Shown one piece after another: positions 37,142-45,613 of a stretch of DNA of 64,000 nt. Origin of the DNA: Terriglobus roseus DSM 18391 (GTDB lineage: Bacteria; Acidobacteriota; Terriglobia; Terriglobales; Acidobacteriaceae); the NCBI RefSeq assembly GCF_000265425.1, contig NC_018014.1:1798001-1862000 (forward strand). The letters are read 5' to 3'. The notes under the pieces were generated by a model. It saw only the letters and a list, made by a program, of their open reading frames with translations. It ran no database searches and was not told the origin of the DNA. Numbering within the stretch: the stretch's first letter is position 1; every line of letters begins with the position of its first letter. The position numbers were made by a program, and so were the translations under genes.

Positions 37142-37921
37142 CTACTGCGGCTCGTTCTGTTGCTGTTGCTGACGCCTGCGGAGTTCTTCGAAGATCTGTT
37201 CCGGAGTGCGGACGCCGTTGGGCGACTGTTGCTGGTCTGCACCGGCGGCTGGATCGGTGGTGGTGTCCGGCGGGGTGCTATTGGGAGTGGCACCGCCAGT
37301 GCCATCCGGCATGGGCGGTTGCCCACCCGGGCCGTTTGGATTCGGGTCACTGAGTTCTCGCGAGCCAAAGGTTCGACCGGGTCGCTGGACGATCGGTATC
37401 CCGGGACTAGGAGTGCGACGGAAGTCCTCGTCATTGGAAACCTCGCGCACCTGTGGGGGCGATGCGGCGCCCGTGCGCGTGGTCAGGACGAGCTCTTTCG
37501 GTGTGGTCGCGTTGCCGTTTACGAGCATCATGTTGATCGCCAGGCCATCGAAGAGCTGGCTCATGACGGCCTGGACGGAACCCGGGCCGTAGGTGCCGAA
37601 GACGCGTTCGTCCGGGACGCCGCCGGTGATCTTCATACCCGTCTGGCGTGCAATCTGTTGCAGGATCTCGGGAAGGGCGCTGCCGCCGGCGTTGACCGTC
37701 AGCTTTCCGCCGTTCCATGTGACCTGAGCTTCGCCACGCGGCGTGCTCTCCTTAACGGCGGGGCGCGCGGAGGGCAGGTCAGAGACGGACTGCGTGGGAG
37801 CCGTGGCGGGGATGGCGGCCGACGGCTTCGCCTGCGCTGCAAACGCCGCAGCGGAGACGGTGGAGACCGCGAACGCCGTGAGACGGAGAGACCGGCGGAT
37901 CAGAGTTGAGCGCTGCGTCAT
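37142..37921 (-). CDS. Exported STN-domain-like protein
   Basis: 259-residue protein. From ATG at 37921 it has a Tat- or Sec-like signal peptide with RR and an AAFAAQA end. A domain at residues about 66-135 (VTWNGGKLTVNAGGSALPEILQQIARQTGMKITGG and on to FDGLAINMMLVNG) has the alternation of the secretin/TonB short N-terminal (STN) domain. The C-terminal half is low-complexity, Pro- and Gly-rich, ending in poly-Gln (RRRQQQQQNEPQ). It is an orphan: no secretin, TonB receptor or FecR is adjacent. The open frame extends to 37960, but the first 13 residues are not needed. Confidence 0.6.
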   Translation of the reverse strand: MTQRSTLIRRSLRLTAFAVSTVSAAAFAAQAKPSAAIPATAPTQSVSDLPSARPAVKESTPRGEAQVTWNGGKLTVNAGGSALPEILQQIARQTGMKITGGVPDERVFGTYGPGSVQAVMSQLFDGLAINMMLVNGNATTPKELVLTTRTGAASPPQVREVSNDEDFRRTPSPGIPIVQRPGRTFGSRELSDPNPNGPGGQPPMPDGTGGATPNSTPPDTTTDPAAGADQQQSPNGVRTPEQIFEELRRRQQQQQNEPQ

Positions 37922-38042
37922 GGCTGCATCCTTATGCGTAAGACGGTTCTGACGGGGCAATGTGCTTACCTCCGCCGGGTGCGTCGCGTCTGTACTAGAC
38001 TAGCAACCGCGGTGGCATGTGCCGCAACTGGAGTTTTTGCCG

Positions 38043-39107
38043 ATGTGGCTGGTGCGAACGACGCAGGGAAATGGGCGACCGGGATTCGGGATCAAGCGGG
38101 CGATTGTGGCCGCCGCCATGGCTTGTGCGTCGATGCTGACGCCGGCCTTCGCGGAGACATGCACGACACAGTCTGCGATGACGGCGGCCGACCGCGATGC
38201 GCTGGTGCGTGCTGGCGAGCAATTTGCGGCGCTGACCGCAGCCAACAACGCTGAGGGTGTTCGCGCCCAGACCATGCCCCAGTTTGCGCAGGACTTCGGC
38301 GGCATCGCCGAGGCGATCCGCACGGCCGCGCCGAAGCTGCAGGGCGCGAGTTTCGTGCCGGACACTGTGTGGATTCTGGATGCTTCCACCTCAAAGCCAG
38401 GTGCTGACGGCAGCGCGCAGGATGCGCAGTTCTTCTGCAACCTGAATCGCGGGTCGCTCCAGACGAGCTTTCTGATCCCGGCGTTGCCGGCAGGGCGATA
38501 TGCTCTGGTCGTCCTGAATACGGCGGGAACTGCCGATCCCTACCAGATCGCCATGCTGCTTCGCCAGAGTGCGACGGGCACCTGGCAGCTGGGTGGCCTG
38601 TTCCCGCGCGCAACTACCGCGGGCGGTCACGACGGCCTGTGGTTCTGGAAAGCTGCACGCGATTTCGCGGCGAAAAAGCAGTCCTGGAACGCTTTTGTGT
38701 ACTACAACGAGGCCGAGCAGCTGTTGAAGCCGGTCAGCTTTCTGAGCAGCTCGCACCTGGAGTCGTTGCAGGCGGAACGGTCGAAGGCGGCACCGCCGGC
38801 GCTGTCGACGGGTATCAGTACAAGTCAGCCCCTGGTGATAGCACCCAAGGCGGGCGCGGAGGTTCGCGTGACGAGTCTTGAGGCGCTGAACGCTCCTGCG
38901 CAGGCGGGCATCGACCTGCTGGCGCATGTCCGTACGGAAGATGCCCTGACGGATCCGGTGGCGTCGCGAGCGCGCAACACGGCCGCCGCCAAAGCCATCG
39001 TCGCGGCCTATCCGGAGCTGCGGACGGCCTTCCATGGCGTCTGGATTGTTGCCGACCTTCCAAATGGGACGACATTTGTGAGTGAAGAGCCGATGGGCGC
39101 GTTGTAG
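38043..39107 (+). CDS. Hypothetical exported protein
   Basis: Unknown function, 354 residues from ATG at 38043 (GGAG 9 bases upstream); a GTG at 38019 is in frame. The signal peptide spans roughly residues 1-37 (VAAAMACASMLTPAFA). Two Cys residues, one just after the cleavage site and one near residue 132 (DAQFFCNLNRGSLQ), could pair. The middle has a beta-rich domain (FLIPALPAGRYALVVLNTAG) and an Ala-rich helical part with FWKAARDFAAKKQSWNAFVYYNEAEQLL, which recalls TPR-like helices. No enzyme motif is visible. It precedes the nitroreductase gene by about 50 bases. Confidence 0.62.
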   Translation: MWLVRTTQGNGRPGFGIKRAIVAAAMACASMLTPAFAETCTTQSAMTAADRDALVRAGEQFAALTAANNAEGVRAQTMPQFAQDFGGIAEAIRTAAPKLQGASFVPDTVWILDASTSKPGADGSAQDAQFFCNLNRGSLQTSFLIPALPAGRYALVVLNTAGTADPYQIAMLLRQSATGTWQLGGLFPRATTAGGHDGLWFWKAARDFAAKKQSWNAFVYYNEAEQLLKPVSFLSSSHLESLQAERSKAAPPALSTGISTSQPLVIAPKAGAEVRVTSLEALNAPAQAGIDLLAHVRTEDALTDPVASRARNTAAAKAIVAAYPELRTAFHGVWIVADLPNGTTFVSEEPMGAL

Positions 39108-39158
39108 TTCCACATCGGAACTAGCTCGAAATCGGCGCTGCCGTTACACTCATACCCG

Positions 39159-39806
39159 ATGCACCAACCGCTTAAATCGCTGTCGGACGCGATCCGCGAA
39201 CGCCGCAGCACGCCATCCTTTGATGGGCGTGAAGTCCCGGCAGAGGACATCCGGACGATTCTGGAGGCCGGACTGGCCGCGCCATCGGGCTACAACGTGC
39301 AGCCCTGGCGCTTCGTGGTCGTTCAATCGGCCGATGTCAAAAAGAAGCTGCGCGCCGCTTGTTTTAACCAGGCAAAGGTGGAAGAGGCGCCGGTCGTCAT
39401 CGCTTGCTGCGGTGACGCAGACAGTTGGCGCCGCGACGCGGATGAGATCGTGCGCATGGGCCTGGAAGGCGGCATGAGCGAGGGCTACGCCGCGCAGTTG
39501 AAGAGCTACGTGGAAAGCTACCTGCTAAGCCTGAACACCGACCAGATGCATGGCTGGCTGAACAAGCAGATAACCTATGCCGCGGCCTATATGCAGCTGA
39601 CGGCTGAGGTCATGGGCTACGACACCGCGACCATGGAAGGCTTCGAAGAGGACAAGGTGAAGGAAGCTCTTCGCCTACCGCTGAGCTACTGGGTTGTGTC
39701 TCTGCTGGCTATAGGCCACCTGAAGGGTGCGGACAAGTACGACGGCGGCCGCTTCGACATCAATCACACCTGCTTTGCAGACGAGTTTGGGAAGCCGCTG
39801 AAGTGA
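39159..39806 (+). CDS. Nitroreductase-family FMN oxidoreductase
   Basis: 215-residue FMN-dependent protein. The N-terminal ERRSTPSFDGREV pattern is the usual FMN phosphate-binding start of nitroreductases, followed by LAAPSGYNVQPWRFVVV, also typical. The mid-part (DADEIVRMGLEGGMSE) and C-terminal WVVSLLAIGHLKGADKYDGGRF end in the family style. Substrate unknown; members reduce nitroaromatics, quinones or flavin derivatives using NAD(P)H. The stop codon overlaps the following alpha/beta hydrolase start by 4 bases, so the two are one operon. Confidence 0.87.
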   Translation: MHQPLKSLSDAIRERRSTPSFDGREVPAEDIRTILEAGLAAPSGYNVQPWRFVVVQSADVKKKLRAACFNQAKVEEAPVVIACCGDADSWRRDADEIVRMGLEGGMSEGYAAQLKSYVESYLLSLNTDQMHGWLNKQITYAAAYMQLTAEVMGYDTATMEGFEEDKVKEALRLPLSYWVVSLLAIGHLKGADKYDGGRFDINHTCFADEFGKPLK

Positions 39807-40786
39807 GCGGAAGTCTCACACGTCGATGGCCGATTTACCTCGCATCTGTGGCTGGTCTTGTAGTGGTGCTGGCGCTTGTCGTCTGGCTCAATCCCTTTCT
39901 GCTGATCGATGCTGGTATCGACGTCTATCTGCGCGGGCATGGTGTGAAGCATCACCATGTGGATGTTGAGGGATACAGCATTCAGTACCTGGAAGCGAAG
40001 CCTCCGGCAGGTTCGCCGGAGAAGCCGCTGGTGCTGGTGCACGGCCTGGGCGCACGCGCGACCGACTGGACGCCGCTGATCCCAACGCTGGCGGCGCATG
40101 GCTATCACGTCTACGCGCTCGACCTTTTGGGCTATGGCAACTCGCCCAAGCCGCGTGACGGCGATGCTTCGCTGGCCGTGGAAGAGCGCATTACACTCGG
40201 GTTTCTGCAGGCCCTGCACCTGGACAAGCCGGACGTCGCGGGCTGGTCGATGGGTGGATGGGTGGCGATGAAGCTGGCGCTGGATCATCCGGAGCACGTT
40301 CGGCGGTTGCTGCTGTACGACAGTGCGGGCCTGTACTTCATCATCGATTTCCCATACTCGCTCTTTACACCGAGCGATCGCGCAGGGTTTGACGCACTAA
40401 TGGAGAGGATTGAACCGGATCAGCCACGCATGAAGATGCCGGCCTTCGTGATTCCGGGCATGCTGCGACGCTTTGAGAAGAGCCGCAGCATCGTCGACAG
40501 CTCGTTCCACAGCATGCTGACGGGCCGCGAGATCCTCGACTTCCGCGTGCATGCTTTGAAGATGCCTGTGCTGATTGTCTGGGGGACTGAGGACAAGCTG
40601 ACGCCGCTGGCCACGGGCCTGCGTCTGCATGAGCTGGTGCCGCAATCTGTGTTCGTAGGCCTGCGTGGCTGCGGACATCTGGCGGCCGCGGAGTGTTCGA
40701 GCGCAGCGCTGCCGGCAACGATCAAGTTCCTGGACGCGGAGCCACCGATGGCAGCTTCGGCCACGTACATCGACGTGCCGCGCTAG
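39803..40786 (+). CDS. Membrane-anchored alpha/beta hydrolase
   Basis: 327 residues. One transmembrane helix (residues about 12-33) anchors an alpha/beta hydrolase domain. The oxyanion motif LVLVHGLGARATDW is at about residue 77 and the nucleophile elbow GWSMGG at about 149-154. The late Asp (VWGTEDKLTPL) and His (GCGHLAAAE) complete a possible catalytic triad. The protein may hydrolyse a lipid or an ester at the membrane. It overlaps the nitroreductase gene by 4 bases and ends directly against the convergent ubiX gene. Confidence 0.85.
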   Translation: MSGSLTRRWPIYLASVAGLVVVLALVVWLNPFLLIDAGIDVYLRGHGVKHHHVDVEGYSIQYLEAKPPAGSPEKPLVLVHGLGARATDWTPLIPTLAAHGYHVYALDLLGYGNSPKPRDGDASLAVEERITLGFLQALHLDKPDVAGWSMGGWVAMKLALDHPEHVRRLLLYDSAGLYFIIDFPYSLFTPSDRAGFDALMERIEPDQPRMKMPAFVIPGMLRRFEKSRSIVDSSFHSMLTGREILDFRVHALKMPVLIVWGTEDKLTPLATGLRLHELVPQSVFVGLRGCGHLAAAECSSAALPATIKFLDAEPPMAASATYIDVPR

Positions 40787-41413
40787 CTACTCGCCGGCCT
40801 TCCACTGATAGGCTTCGCTCTGCTGCAATCCCACATGCGCGAGGACGCGGCAGGCGAACTGCCGTGCGATCTCATCCAGCCCGGGCGGACGGAAGTACAT
40901 CGCTGGAATGACCGGGAAGATGGTCGCGCCCGCGTCCGCTGCCAGGGACATGTTGCGCAGATGGATGCGGTTCAGCGGTGTCTCACGCACGCACAGGATG
41001 AGCGGACGCCGCTCTTTGAGGGTGACATCTGCCGCGCGATCGATCAGGCGTGCGGCGAGGCCGTTGCTGATGGATGCGAGCGTTCCCATGGAGCAGGGCA
41101 GGACGATCATGCCATCCGACGGATGACTGCCGCTGGCAACCGCGGCGCCGATGTCATCGTTGCGTACCGACTTGATCTTTGCCGAAGCAGGACCGCCACC
41201 GACCGCCTGCAGCAGCGCGTCAACGAGACCGCTGCGACCGGTGGGTGCAAGCTCCTCACCGACGACACGCAGCGCGTGGTCTGACGCGATGAAATGCACG
41301 GTGCCAACGCGGTCATCCGCATCCAGCAGTTTCAGCAGGGCAGCGGTGAAGAGGGCGCCGCTGGCGCCCGTCATTGCAACAGTAAGATTCCGGCCTTGCG
41401 TCGTTTCCGCCAT
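40787..41413 (-). CDS. ubiX: Flavin prenyltransferase, UbiX family
   Basis: 208-residue enzyme expected to add a dimethylallyl group to FMN and make the prenylated FMN cofactor used by UbiD-type decarboxylases. Family features are VAMTGASGALF at the start, HFIASDHALRVVGEE, the MIVLPCSMGTLASISNGLAARLIDRAADVTLKERRPL stretch, RETPLNRIHLRNM, and FPVIPAMYFRP. With mqnD present, prenylated FMN may serve the last futalosine-pathway decarboxylation, but no UbiD partner is in the window. It is convergent with the alpha/beta hydrolase gene with no gap. Confidence 0.93.
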   Translation of the reverse strand: MAETTQGRNLTVAMTGASGALFTAALLKLLDADDRVGTVHFIASDHALRVVGEELAPTGRSGLVDALLQAVGGGPASAKIKSVRNDDIGAAVASGSHPSDGMIVLPCSMGTLASISNGLAARLIDRAADVTLKERRPLILCVRETPLNRIHLRNMSLAADAGATIFPVIPAMYFRPPGLDEIARQFACRVLAHVGLQQSEAYQWKAGE

Positions 41414-41467
41414 CTCTCGATTATCGCTGAGTTTTACACGGCATTTGCGTCGGGAAGCCGCCGCTTG

Positions 41468-41496
41468 TCATCACTGGAAGTGGCATCAAATGATGA
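41468..41496. promoter_or_regulatory. Inverted repeat upstream of vapB
   Basis: TCATCA (41468-41473) and TGATGA (41491-41496) flank a 17-base centre, ending 24 bases before the vapB start. Antitoxins of the VapB type usually repress their own operon by binding inverted repeats in this place. A TTGTCA at 41465 could be a -35 box. Confidence 0.35.
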
Positions 41497-41520
41497 TAGA
41501 TTCGTGCCTGAGGTACAGCC

Positions 41521-41715
41521 ATGCGGACAACGATCGTTCTCGATGATGAGTTGATGGAGCGCGCGAGTGAGATCACCGGCTTGTCAGAAAAGTCGGCCAT
41601 TGTCAGGGAGGCATTGAAGGCGCTCGTGGCCAGGGAAGCGGGGCGCAGGCTCGCCGCATTGGGTGGCAGCGCGCCAGATCTGAAATTGCCTCCCCGGCGT
41701 CGGTCTGCATCGTGA
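41521..41715 (+). CDS. vapB: VapB-like antitoxin
   Basis: 64-residue antitoxin of a type II module. The N-terminus MRTTIVLDDELMERASEITG has the ribbon-helix-helix pattern of the VapB/DUF2191 family, with a Lys-rich helix (SEKSAIVREALKALV). The basic tail contains RRRS. The stop codon overlaps the vapC GTG, and toxin follows directly, the standard order for vapBC. Autorepression through an inverted repeat upstream is likely. Confidence 0.85.
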   Translation: MRTTIVLDDELMERASEITGLSEKSAIVREALKALVAREAGRRLAALGGSAPDLKLPPRRRSAS

Positions 41716-42080
41716 CGTTGGTCGACACCTCAGTCTGGCTGGACCACCTGAACACGGCCGTTCCGTCCCTGGCGCGGCTGCTTCTCAAGGACGAGATCAT
41801 GATGCATCGATACGTCATTGGAGAGGTGGCAATGGGCAACTGGAGGCGACGTTCGCAGACGCTCGCCGACCTGAACGAAATGCGTCAGGTAATGCCAGCC
41901 ACGCACAGCGAAGTTCTCCAGCTCGTTGAGCGGCACCACCTTTACGGCACCGGAATCGGCTACGTGGATGTGCATCTGCTCGCAGCCGTTCGGATGACGC
42001 CCGGCTGTGACTTTTGGACACGCGACAAGCGGCTGAAAACAGCGGCGACGAAACTTGGGATCGCGTCGCCGCTCGTCTAG
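41712..42080 (+). CDS. vapC: PIN-domain ribonuclease toxin VapC
   Basis: 122-residue PIN-domain toxin that in other bacteria cuts tRNA or rRNA. The acidic metal-binding residues can be placed: Asp5 (LVDTSVWLDHL), Glu38 (VIGEVAMGN), the Asp of GYVDVHLLAA near residue 82, and the last Asp in DFWTRDKRL near residue 98. The GTG start overlaps the vapB stop codon by 4 bases. The stop codon overlaps the 3' end of lysS in the convergent direction. Confidence 0.88.
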   Translation: MTLVDTSVWLDHLNTAVPSLARLLLKDEIMMHRYVIGEVAMGNWRRRSQTLADLNEMRQVMPATHSEVLQLVERHHLYGTGIGYVDVHLLAAVRMTPGCDFWTRDKRLKTAATKLGIASPLV

Positions 42081-43894
42081 CTTGAAGGTTCTTCGGACTT
42101 CTCCAACACCGGCTTCTTTGCGGGCCGAAGCAGCGGGAAGAGGATGACATCGCGGATGGAGCGCGAGCCGGTGAGCAGCATGGTCAGACGGTCGATGCCG
42201 ATGCCTTCGCCGCCGGTGGGTGGCAGGCCATAGGCAAGCGCCCGAACGTAGTCAGCGTCCATGGCGTGGGCCTCGTCGTCGCCGCGTTCCTTCTCGTGAA
42301 GCTGATCTTCAAAGCGGCGTCGCTGATCTTCCGGGTCATTCAACTCGCTGAAGGCGTTTCCGATCTCGAAGCCGCCAATGTAGAACTCGAAGCGCTCAAC
42401 CCAGTCGGGTTCGTCTGGCTTGACCTTGCTGAGTGGGCTGACGGCTAGCGGGAAGTCGTAGATGATGTGCGGCTGAATGAGATGTTCTTCAGCGACGGCT
42501 TCAAACAGGTCGGAAATTCGCTTCCCGAGAGGCGTGGACTGATTCATCTCGTCTGCGATAGCGAACAGTGTTCTATTCAGCGCTATCCACTTTTGCGGCA
42601 GATCAACGAAGTTGACGCCTCGATCAGCTTCATTGGAATTGAGCGCGGAGTCGGGTGGGTAGGCAAGTCGCTTTGAGGCCGCCAGTGCATTCACTACGAA
42701 GTGATTGAACTCCACCGTATTGTCGAAGGTGCTGCTCGTGGGGGCTTCGCCAAGTTCCTTTGGCCACCACTTGATAATCGCTTCCTTCATCGAAAGCTTC
42801 GTCCACTTCCCAAGATCAATCTCAACCATCTCGCCAGCGCGAGGCCCCTTGGGCAGCGGGAAGTTGATCAGCGTCGTCCCATTCACTTCGTTGGCGACGA
42901 AGGTGATGATCTCTTCCGTGATGTTCATCAGGTCGTGGTAGTTCGCGTAGGCCTGGTAGAACTCCAGCATCGTGAACTCAGGATTGTGCTGGGTGCTGAT
43001 ACCTTCGTTGCGGAAGTTGCGATTGATCTCGTAGACGCGGTCCATGCCGCCGACGACCAGGCGCTTCAGGTAGAGCTCCGGCGCGATGCGCAGGTAGAGC
43101 TCCATGTCCATGGTGTTGTGGTGCGTGACGAACGGACGCGCCGCTGCGCCGCCGGCGACCGGCTGCATCATGGGCGTCTCGACTTCGATGTAGCCGCGGC
43201 TGTCGAAGTAAGTGCGTAGCGCCTTCAGGATCTGGGCGCGCTTCACGAAGACCTCGCGTGCGGGCAGGCGCTTGAGCGGGGCCGTTGCGGCGGCGATGGC
43301 CTCGGGATTTTCGCTATCGGCCGCAGCCTCCTCGGTGGACGGCTCGGCGGCGTCTTCGCCGGTATCCATGAACAGGTCGACGTACCGCTGGCGGTAGCGC
43401 AGCTCAATGTCGGTAAGGCCGTGGAACTTGTCGGGTAGCGCGAGCATGCTCTTCGACAGGAAGACGAGCTCCTGCACGTGCACGGTCAGTTCGCCGGTGC
43501 GCGTGCGGAAGAGGAAGCCCTTCACGCCGATGTGGTCGCCGAGGTCGAGCAGTTTGTAGAGTTCGAAGGCGGGCTCGCCCACGTCGTCCTTCCGCACGTA
43601 GATCTGCAGGCGGACGCCGTTGTTTTGCAACACGGCAAAGCCTGCCTTGCCCTGGCGGCGATGCGCCATGACGCGGCCGGCGCTGGCGACTGCGGGCTTG
43701 TCGGCCTCAAGCTGTTCGCCGGTGACGTCGACGTAGGTGCCCAGGATCTGCGGCGCAGTGTGCGTGAACGGAAAGCTGTTGGGATAGGTGGCTTCCAGCG
43801 GCAACAGGCCGGCCTGCACGCCAAGCTCCTGGATCTTTGTGAGCTTTTCCTGGCGTAGCTTGTATTGCTCTTCTTCGAAATCGGATGCGAACAT
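42077..43894 (-). CDS. lysS: Lysyl-tRNA synthetase, class II (LysS)
   Basis: Charges tRNA-Lys. 605 residues from ATG at 43894 (the open frame upstream is not LysS-like). The OB-fold anticodon-binding domain lies at about residues 67-150. Class II motifs follow: motif 1 in FDSRGYIEVETPMMQPVAGG, motif 2 in FRNEGISTQHNPEFTMLEFYQAYANYHDLM, and motif 3 in GIGIDRLTMLLTGSRSIRDVILFP. The typical LPDKFHGLTDIELRYRQRYVDL precedes an acidic Ala/Glu-rich insertion of about 30-35 residues (about 177-212) that most LysS proteins do not have. Divergent from atpZ with 51 bases between starts. Confidence 0.94.
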   Translation of the reverse strand: MFASDFEEEQYKLRQEKLTKIQELGVQAGLLPLEATYPNSFPFTHTAPQILGTYVDVTGEQLEADKPAVASAGRVMAHRRQGKAGFAVLQNNGVRLQIYVRKDDVGEPAFELYKLLDLGDHIGVKGFLFRTRTGELTVHVQELVFLSKSMLALPDKFHGLTDIELRYRQRYVDLFMDTGEDAAEPSTEEAAADSENPEAIAAATAPLKRLPAREVFVKRAQILKALRTYFDSRGYIEVETPMMQPVAGGAAARPFVTHHNTMDMELYLRIAPELYLKRLVVGGMDRVYEINRNFRNEGISTQHNPEFTMLEFYQAYANYHDLMNITEEIITFVANEVNGTTLINFPLPKGPRAGEMVEIDLGKWTKLSMKEAIIKWWPKELGEAPTSSTFDNTVEFNHFVVNALAASKRLAYPPDSALNSNEADRGVNFVDLPQKWIALNRTLFAIADEMNQSTPLGKRISDLFEAVAEEHLIQPHIIYDFPLAVSPLSKVKPDEPDWVERFEFYIGGFEIGNAFSELNDPEDQRRRFEDQLHEKERGDDEAHAMDADYVRALAYGLPPTGGEGIGIDRLTMLLTGSRSIRDVILFPLLRPAKKPVLEKSEEPSS

Positions 43895-43945
43895 GTCTTT
43901 CGAAGTATAGAAGGCTGCGGCACGCGGCAGCGCGCGCGTGATGTA

Positions 43946-44206
43946 ATGGCTTCTGCGATGAGTAACGAAGGCAAGACACCGGGCAAACCGAAGGGCACAC
44001 TGGGCGATCTGGTGAAGGCTGAGAGCATGATCCAGCTTGCGATTGCGCTGCCGATTGGCTGCGTCGTCGGCTGGTTCCTGGGCAGCCTGATCGACAAGCA
44101 TTTTGGCACGCACTACTGGATGGTGATCGGCATTCTGATCGGAGCGGCGGGTGGATTCATCAAGATCTACCAGACCGCCGCAAAGTTCATGAAGGATCCC
44201 GAATAG
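43946..44206 (+). CDS. AtpZ-like small membrane protein (ATP synthase gene 1)
   Basis: Small protein of 86 residues from ATG at 43946. Two hydrophobic helices (IQLAIALPIGCVVGWFLGSLI and WMVIGILIGAAGGFIKIYQTA) are joined by a short loop with DKHFGTHY. This matches the AtpZ/ATPase_gene1 type (PF09527) that precedes atpI/atpB in many bacterial operons and may act in assembly or magnesium entry. Its stop codon overlaps the next gene's GTG start. The family call rests on position plus the topology. Confidence 0.72.
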   Translation: MASAMSNEGKTPGKPKGTLGDLVKAESMIQLAIALPIGCVVGWFLGSLIDKHFGTHYWMVIGILIGAAGGFIKIYQTAAKFMKDPE

Positions 44207-44640
44207 TGGCTGAGAGCCTGGCGAACTTTACCGATGAGGATGCGCGAGCGGTCATCACGCGCGCCGTCAAGATCGTCGTGGTCCTGGGCATCATCGGCGC
44301 GCTGATTACGCTGGCGAAGGCGGGCTGGAAGTCTGCGTTATTGTTGCTGATTGGCGCGGCAATTTCGGCAACCGGTCTGTGGGAGTGGCGGCGGCTGATG
44401 GCTGCTCTGACGGCTCGCATGGAACCGATGGAAGGCGAGCATATTGTGGGCGCGCGGAGGCCCTCGATCGGGTTCGCGCTGGCCGGGTTCTTTCTCCGTT
44501 TGTTCGCAGTCGTGGCCGTGCTTTATGTTAGCCTTAGGTATCTGAACGGCTCTGCGCTCGCGCTTGCAGCAGGCCTTGCGATGGGCGTCTTTGCGCTTAC
44601 CATCGAGGGCTTGCGGTTGCTGCGTAGCGGCACCATTTAG
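44206..44640 (+). CDS. ATP synthase subunit I-like (AtpI)
   Basis: 144 residues with four hydrophobic segments (residues about 21-40, 42-60, 88-108 and 112-132). It begins at a GTG that overlaps the stop codon of the preceding gene by one base. The location before atpB and the size fit the AtpI/UncI chaperone family (PF03899), which helps assemble the c-ring. Sequence conservation in this family is low, so the assignment depends mostly on the genomic context and topology. Confidence 0.68.
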   Translation: MAESLANFTDEDARAVITRAVKIVVVLGIIGALITLAKAGWKSALLLLIGAAISATGLWEWRRLMAALTARMEPMEGEHIVGARRPSIGFALAGFFLRLFAVVAVLYVSLRYLNGSALALAAGLAMGVFALTIEGLRLLRSGTI

Positions 44641-44711
44641 CCGCCACTCAGAGCCGATTTCGAAACCCCTTCCGATTCATGCCCCTGCGGTGTGAACGAC
44701 AAGAAAGAACC

Positions 44712-45443
44712 ATGCCGGAACAGCTAGTTTTTACCCGATTTCTGAATGCGCACTTTGCCGGTCCGGTGGATGCGTTGTTGCGTGCCGTGCACGTGCATCC
44801 CGTGTACCCGGATGCGCCGATCTCCAACGCTGTCGCGATGGAAGTGATCGTTGTTGCGCTGCTGTTGGTGTACTTCGTCGCAGTCCGCACCTCGCTTAGC
44901 GTTGACCGCCCGAACGGCGTGGCCCACTCCGCGGAGATGGTGCACGAGTTCGTCAGCGACCAGGCGGAGAGCATCGTCGGCCACGGCTACCACAAGTTTG
45001 TCGGCTACCTTTCGGTGCTGGCACTGTTCATCCTGGTGATGAACCTGTTGGGCCTGATCCCCGGCCTGATGTCGCCCACGTCGAACCAGGTCGTCCCTCT
45101 TGGCTTGGCGCTGGTCACGTTCATCTACTACCACTACCACGGCATCCGTTCGAATGGCGCCGGCTACATCAAGCAGTTCCTTGGCCCCGTCTGGTGGCTG
45201 GCACCGCTGATGTTCATCATTGAAGTCGTCTCGCACCTGGCGCGTGTTCTATCGCTCACCGTCCGTCTGTACGCGAATATGTTCGCGGGCGATCTCGTGA
45301 CGCTGGCGTTCTTCTCGCTGATCCCGGTCGGCGTGCCCTTGATCTTCCTGGGACTACACCTTGGCGTGTCGGTTATCCAGACGTACGTGTTCATGCTGCT
45401 GGCGACGATCTATCTGAGCCTGGCTGTCAGCCACGAACACTAG
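44712..45443 (+). CDS. atpB: ATP synthase F0 subunit a (AtpB)
   Basis: Proton-conducting stator subunit of ATP synthase, 243 residues from ATG at 44712 (the frame opens at 44679). The essential Arg that faces the c-ring is in VLSLTVRLYANMFAGDL, the standard LSxxxRLxxNxxAG motif. The glutamine/His-containing late helix is LGVSVIQTYVFMLLATIYL. It follows atpI by about 70 bases. A hairpin repeat and a second hairpin separate it from atpE. Confidence 0.93.
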   Translation: MPEQLVFTRFLNAHFAGPVDALLRAVHVHPVYPDAPISNAVAMEVIVVALLLVYFVAVRTSLSVDRPNGVAHSAEMVHEFVSDQAESIVGHGYHKFVGYLSVLALFILVMNLLGLIPGLMSPTSNQVVPLGLALVTFIYYHYHGIRSNGAGYIKQFLGPVWWLAPLMFIIEVVSHLARVLSLTVRLYANMFAGDLVTLAFFSLIPVGVPLIFLGLHLGVSVIQTYVFMLLATIYLSLAVSHEH

Positions 45444-45452
45444 AAAGTACAA

Positions 45453-45486
45453 CCCATGTCTCAAAAAGCGAGACATGGGGCACCCC
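45453..45486. repeat. Dispersed hairpin repeat, family A, copy 2, plus a second hairpin
   Basis: Perfect 10-bp stem CCCATGTCTC / GAGACATGGG with loop AAAAAGC, then GGCACCCC. Directly after it, CGATGGC / GCCATCG forms a 7-bp hairpin at 45498-45520. The pair lies in the atpB-atpE spacer, where it could lower or raise transcription of one gene relative to the other. Confidence 0.75.
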
Positions 45487-45613
45487 AAGTTTGACTTCGA
45501 TGGCGCAGCCTCTGCCATCGTTGGAGTTCGACCCGGATGAGCGTGAGGGGGTCAGCACGGTGAACCTCAACCACCCACTGGTCCGGCATTCTGGAGGCAT
45601 TTGGAGCACCACC

